A DNA stretch of 64,000 bases from NCBI GenBank assembly GCA_021234155.1, contig JAJEKV010000139.1, forward strand, positions 1,296,386-1,360,385, written 5' to 3'. The notes under the pieces are model-generated. The model did no database searches, was not told where the DNA came from, and saw only the letters and a list, made by a program, of their open reading frames with translations. The translations under genes and the position numbers were made by a program. Every line of letters begins with the position of its first letter. Position 1 is the stretch's first letter. The stretch comes from Isoetes taiwanensis (taxonomy: Eukaryota > Streptophyta > Lycopodiopsida > Isoetales > Isoetaceae). Shown here in pieces: positions 59,434-64,000 of the stretch.

Positions 59434-61625
59434 TTGTTGAGAGATCGCAAAGGCCTTCAAACAAAGTGCAAGGAAAGCAAAAAATATTGGAAGAAGTGTT
59501 CTCATGAGATGGCTTATGCAGAAGGGCAAATGCAAGATGCCAAAGATAGAATGGAGAAAGCATCATCGGCTATAGATAAGAGATCTATGGAAAATGCTAT
59601 GTCTTTTCTATCAAGCAACATAAAATTTAAAGAAGATGAGCTTTTAAAGGCCAACGAAGCCTATAAAGCGCTTGAACAACATGCACAGAAGGTAAGCATA
59701 TGGTTAGTCTTTTTTCATGGTATATTTTGGATGACTCATTTTCTGTTTTTCAGGAAGAGGAGACCAAGAAATACTTACATCAAAAAGTGGAGAAATTGCA
59801 TTCGATTTCTGCCTCATTGAAGAGACTATCTAACCTACAAGTTGGTTTTCCATACGTTGAGCAACCGTCATCCGCATTAGATGCTTTTGTGGAATTAAAG
59901 ACATGCTCTTATTGCACATTTGGTTTTGATCCAAGTAGCGTGTGTGCTGTTATTTCACATTGCTTGCATGCTTTCCATCCTTTATGCGCTTATATTTGTT
60001 TCGCGAAAGATTTAAAGTGTCCAGAATGCCTTACGGACATACCCAATACATGGCTGAAGTCTCTTGGCATAAGAAACCCAACACTAACTTTTTCTGCAGC
60101 TGAACTATCTCATGGATGTCCAAACAGTGAATTGCCAGAATCACACGGTGAGTAATAGCTATTATTTCATTATGTTCAGTTCTAATGGATTGTAAAAGTT
60201 GTTGTGGCTGATTATCATGCTTTCTGTTTGTGGATCTAAGTGCAAGCACGGAGGGCAAAACTTCTCATATGAAAGCAATGTCTCAAAAGTCTGCGGTGGG
60301 GAAATTTCAATTGTCCAAGATGGATGCGGATGGATTTGACCATAATGCTTCAATCACATTGGTTGAAGGACACAAAGACATTATTATACTTGATGAAAGT
60401 AAAGATGAAGATAAATCAGTCAATAACCAGCAAGAACTTCCTGCAGGTAGACATCTTGTCAATTTCATGTTTCATGTGTGAATTGAGATTGTTGCTAGTT
60501 TAGGTGCTTGCTCAATGCTCAACACATGTTAATGTAAAGAGGGAGTAGTAGCCTCTTTCGAAAAAGTTTTAACACTTGGATGTCTATTCCAATTGCGGTG
60601 AAGAGATGATGGAGCTTGAGCGTGATATGCCTTCCACACCAATAAAAGGGTCCAAGAGTATTGATTTGATGTTAGATAAACTATCTTTGTAGCAATATCG
60701 ATGCAACACATGAAGGAAAATCGATTAGCAACAAAGAGGATGAAGCGGCAAGAGGTAAAGTAAATCAAGTCAAACATTGCTTTAATATACCATGTACTTT
60801 TGTTGAAACCAAATGACTTGATGATTCGGGGAACTTCTTTGCAAAAGGAGAACACTTTTACAAAGGACAAATCACCTTCACGTAGTGTAGATAAGGAAGC
60901 GGAAGTTTGGAATGACGAGCAAAGCTTGTCGGTGTTGGCGAATCTCCCGAGAAGCCATTTATTAGTAATAAAGGAAATTCAGGAGCAACAAAAAGATTCA
61001 TTGGAAATTTAAAGTGCAATAGGTTCGTACTTGTGAGCTTGTTAATATGTTTATTTCCATGTATGCTAAGTTCTTAAATTGTTATATGTGCGGTGTTGGG
61101 AAGAAACTTCGATTTTAGAAATCAATGACACCTTTCGTGAAGGTTTTCAATAAGGATACGCCCGATCTAGGAAATGAAATTGGGTGTTGAAATTGTTACT
61201 TTGAAAAAGGAGTTGGTTCTTTGTCTTGGCTGGAAGCGATTACATTTTGAATTTACGCCTCAAACATTTTGAAGTGGCAATCTGGTCCACATTTGGAAAC
61301 CCAAGCGTGTACCTCGGTTCCTTCATGCCATCAAGCATGCATGAAAAGTTTCTATTCATATGGTTGGCGCATCGAGGCAAGAAAAATTACTCAAGTCCTC
61401 GGGTGAGTCGGTGTTTTTAAAGGATTTGTCAAAAGTTTGGAAGAAATATCACGGAGTTTAGTCTAAGGACCACGCTATTGATCGATCCATTACGGTTCAC
61501 TAACTTCCTCAACAAGAGTGATTCATGCATCACACCAAGGTCATTTATCCCGGATGTAAATGATGGGGATTATTTATTGAAGACCTTGCAACCTTGGTTG
61601 CGGGGTATGGTTTCGAAGTGAATGC
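59434..61625 (+). CDS. Coiled-coil / RING-H2 / FCP1-like gene (multi-exon, damaged)
   Basis: Exons with good splice sites: to 59691 (GTAAGC), 59754-60147 (CAG / GTGAGT) and about 60240-60446 (GTAGAC). Exon 1 is a Lys/Glu-rich coiled coil. Exon 2 continues it and then holds a RING-H2 core 'CSYC', 'HCLHAFHPLC', 'CPEC'. Exon 3 is acidic ('DIIILDESKDEDKS'). After 61226, in shifting frames, come 'KHFEVAIWSTFG', 'FIWLAHRG', 'LKDLSKVWKKYHGV', 'TLLID' and 'VNDGDYLLKTLQPWLRGM', the pattern of an FCP1/NIF (HAD phosphatase) domain; the upstream DxDx(T/V) site is not visible. A RING ligase joined to a phosphatase-like domain is unusual. The 3' half is frame-shifted. Confidence 0.55.
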
Positions 61626-61649
61626 TTACGCTTTATGTTGGAAGGTGCA

Positions 61650-62500
61650 TGCGTGATTAGGAACCAATATGATGATAGCGATTGCCAAGATTTTGAAGGA
61701 GCTGAGTAGCATGAAACGTGATCAATATTATTACGATGTATCTTTATAAACCATTATGATCAACATTATTTTGATCTATTTGTATGAACCATTCGATGTT
61801 ATTTTATTACGATCATAATAACAATAATTACTGTAGCATAATAACATTTATTCACATGCGCTAAATTGGTATGAAAGTTCACAAGCGGATCAAGAAATAT
61901 CCTTTGAATAATTCTACTGATTCCATTTTGATTAGCTCAATATCTTTATTGCTACATTCATAGCGATGATTCGATGGCGAAATTTTTGTGCAAGCATTTG
62001 TTGGCAAATGTGTTCAAGAATTGCAAAGCGGTGTATGCAAGCTTATGTGACAAATGTTTTAAGCGAACGAGGTTTGCTTGAATAAGCAAAGTCTGATGAA
62101 ACGATTCTGATGGGACCTCAAAGGAATTTTGAGGTCCTTAACTCAAAACCAGTTAGTCTTTACGCGGGGAGGCTACCCTACTGAGCGGTGGCAAGAGGGC
62201 ATTTGCTTGTGGGATCGGCCATTGATCGAGAAAAGAAGATCCTTTGAACCCTAAAACAAACAAAATTTTTAGTGGGTTCATATATCCCACAAGCATGGTC
62301 GAAAAAAAAAAAACATAGTTATATAAGCACTATTGCTTTTGAGTTTATTAATATTGGGTGTGGGGGGGGGGGCATGGGATGCCTTCTTCATGCTTCTTGG
62401 TAATTAAAGGGTGGGGTTGTTTGGGAAATCTATGCACAAATCTAGGTTGGGATTGGATGTTCATGGAGAGATGCGAAGAAGACTCCACTCTCCATGAAGA
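61650..62500. other. No recognised gene
   Basis: AT-rich, with a 'ggggggggg' run near 62361-62370 and no clear features. Possibly the 3' region of the upstream gene. Confidence 0.4.
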
Positions 62501-62868
62501 TCCATTCCTTTTGTAAAATTTTTAATTAATCCCATTCCTTTTGTAAAAATTTTAATTAATCCCATTCCTTTTGTAAAATCTTTAATTTATCCCATAGGTT
62601 TAATGAACATGTTGAAGAACATGATTAAGAACATGCATATGGTTTAATGAACATGTTTAAGAACATGCATAGGGTTTAATGAACATGTTTAAGAACATGC
62701 ATAGGGTTTATCCCATTCCTTTTGTAAAATTTTTAATTAATCCCATTCCTTTTGTAAAATCTTTAATTTATCCCATAGGTTTAATGAACATGTTGAAGAA
62801 CATGATTAAGAACATGCATATGGTTTAATGAACATGTTTAAGAACATGCATAGGGTTTAATGAACATT
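62501..62868. repeat. Higher-order tandem repeat (~181 bp) built from two short units
   Basis: Unit a (~30 bp, 'cccattccttttgtaaaat') occurs three times and then twice. Unit b (~31 bp, 'ggtttaatgaacatgtttaa') occurs in three and then about two copies. The a+b composite recurs with an offset of about 181 bp (from 62561 to 62742). Confidence 0.9.
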
Positions 62869-62926
62869 TGTATCTCCACATTAGTATTTAATGAATTATA
62901 TAGCCTATGCATTTTGTGAAGTCTAA

Positions 62927-63166
62927 GATCTTAGCACCAACCACAGAAATGTCGGACGTCGTCATGTTATAGCCAGTGCTAAATCTCAAAAAATCCGCTA
63001 AGTCCACAAAAACGCCGTGTATTTTTCTTGTGATGTGGCTCAAGATGTGGCTATAACATCAAAGACCCAGATATCCCACGGATATACCCGTGGCTATAAC
63101 ATGACGGCGTCCGATATTTACGGTCCGATATTTACGGTCCGATATTTACGGTGCTCGATCTTAGCA
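62927..63166. mobile_element. MITE (62937-63156) with 10-bp TSD
   Basis: GATCTTAGCA at 62927-62936 and 63157-63166 flanks a 220-bp element. Its ends are inverted: left 'gtcggacgtcgtcatgttat' pairs with right 'ataacatgacggcgtccgat' over about 27 of 29 positions, starting close to each edge. A 9-10-bp duplication suggests a Mutator-type MITE. The right arm holds three tandem copies of 'gtccgatatttacg'. Confidence 0.8.
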
Positions 63167-63169
63167 TAC

Positions 63170-63720
63170 TAAGTTGTTATCTACCTATTGATTTTTTTTT
63201 ATTGGTTGGTACCCCATATTGATACCCCATATAGAACATTTGATACCTATTATAACTAGTGACTATTTCATCTATCTAGTTAGTTCTATTGATTTTTGCC
63301 TTAGTTTTCAATTAAAAAGGATTTCTTATTATTGGGCTCGACTTTTCGGGCCTGTATTTAATTATGCATGCGGCGGTTTGATGAGTGAGAAGATTCACGA
63401 AGTTCCTTCTTCGATCACTCTTCTTGAGGTTCATGGCGAGGTTCAAACTCACTTTGCTAAGTCCCCATGGAGGAATCAACACTTCCGACCAGTAGGGCCT
63501 GGCCGAAGATTGTGGCGAAATTCTCTTGTGTGGAGGTGAATAAGTTCTGAGAAAAAGGAGCATAGTCTCATCTAAGGTCCAAAGATGGATAGGCCGGTGT
63601 GCATGCAACTGGCGCCTATACGGAGATGGCCCGTAGTAGGCGAGGGCAATGACCTTTATGTTGCGTTGAAGATGCACACTTCATAATTAGGACATGTGGC
63701 TTCATAGGATCTCGGCCAAT
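63170..63720. other. No recognised gene
   Basis: The plus ORF 63219-63539 (106 aa) and the minus ORF 63312-63677 (121 aa) overlap. Neither resembles a known family. Confidence 0.4.
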
Positions 63721-63740
63721 ATGTGAAATCTTCTTATTTT

Positions 63741-63812
63741 CTCGGCTAATATGGACAAGTTTTGGTGTAAATGTTGATGCTAATATGGATAAGTTTTGGT
63801 GTAAATGTTGAT
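63741..63812. repeat. Tandem ~37-bp duplication
   Basis: 'gctaatatgga(c/t)aagttttggtgtaaatgttgatg' occurs twice in a row. Confidence 0.8.
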
Positions 63813-64000
63813 GTAAAGGAATATATATACTACTTAAACTTTTTTGTGTACAAGCTCTTTCATGAGTTAGTGATTCGTTTTATGTTAACTCATCCATGGA
63901 TATACATCTTTTTTAAAAGTTATCGATTTTATTCTGATCAATCAACCACATATATTGTGTTGTTGTCTCTAAACCCTAGCACAGCTGAACACGTTTAAGC

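Noticed and set aside
1-64000. tRNA, rRNA or CRISPR features
   Set aside because: No cloverleaf-like tRNA, rRNA segment or regularly spaced repeat-spacer array was recognised on reading; a dedicated scan was not possible.

Overview
This window is nuclear DNA from a land plant. The evidence is a spliced plant CACTA transposase (TNP2, DUF4218 and DUF4216 blocks), a plant L1 LINE end with a zf-RVT domain, an F-box/kelch gene of the KMD type, a malectin-like receptor protein and a plant SURF2 gene. The abundance of old, nested transposons, an APE/RT LINE clade that is rare in flowering plants, and a Replitron-like HUH endonuclease point to a non-seed vascular plant or a gymnosperm rather than an angiosperm. 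That placement is an inference. No genus can be named.

Layout. 0.1-6.6 kb holds a LINE tail and a long minus-strand LINE (ORF1, endonuclease, RT) split by a 762-bp hAT element. From about 8.1 to 16.23 kb lies a minus-free, plus-strand CACTA transposon that ends in a subterminal GTCA array and a CACTA terminus. It has been broken by three LINE insertions. 16.2-22.6 kb is a decayed Ty3/gypsy element on the minus strand, carrying a Pack-MULE-like cassette with a captured F-box/kelch gene. 22.7-30.5 kb is a Ty1/copia element on the minus strand with an almost 5-kb LINE nested inside it.

30.6-43.4 kb is the most gene-like part. It holds a fragment of a RING-H2 family, an LRR scrap, an unrecognised ORF cluster, a damaged malectin-like/RLP4-type gene, the end of an unrecognised multi-exon gene, and a spliced SURF2-like gene with a Harbinger-type MITE about 90 bp from its start codon.

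44.1-49.3 kb contains an HUH (Rep-like) endonuclease ORF with HLHVQ and YCMK motifs. It is followed by a ~400-bp sequence that recurs 4.1 kb downstream; this is the best candidate for an unusual system. A LINE end with a GGAA-type tail sits between the two copies. 51.1-55.1 kb is a plus-strand LINE with ORF1, endonuclease and RT. 56.0-57.1 kb is an L1 ORF1 fragment. 59.4-61.65 kb is a multi-exon gene or pseudogene combining a coiled coil, a RING-H2 zinc site and an FCP1/NIF-like phosphatase segment. The right end holds a higher-order tandem repeat and a MITE with a 10-bp target duplication.

Many reading frames break at homopolymers, including in the SURF2 gene, so some 'pseudogenes' here may be sequence errors rather than decay. 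All homology calls were made by eye from family knowledge; no search was run.
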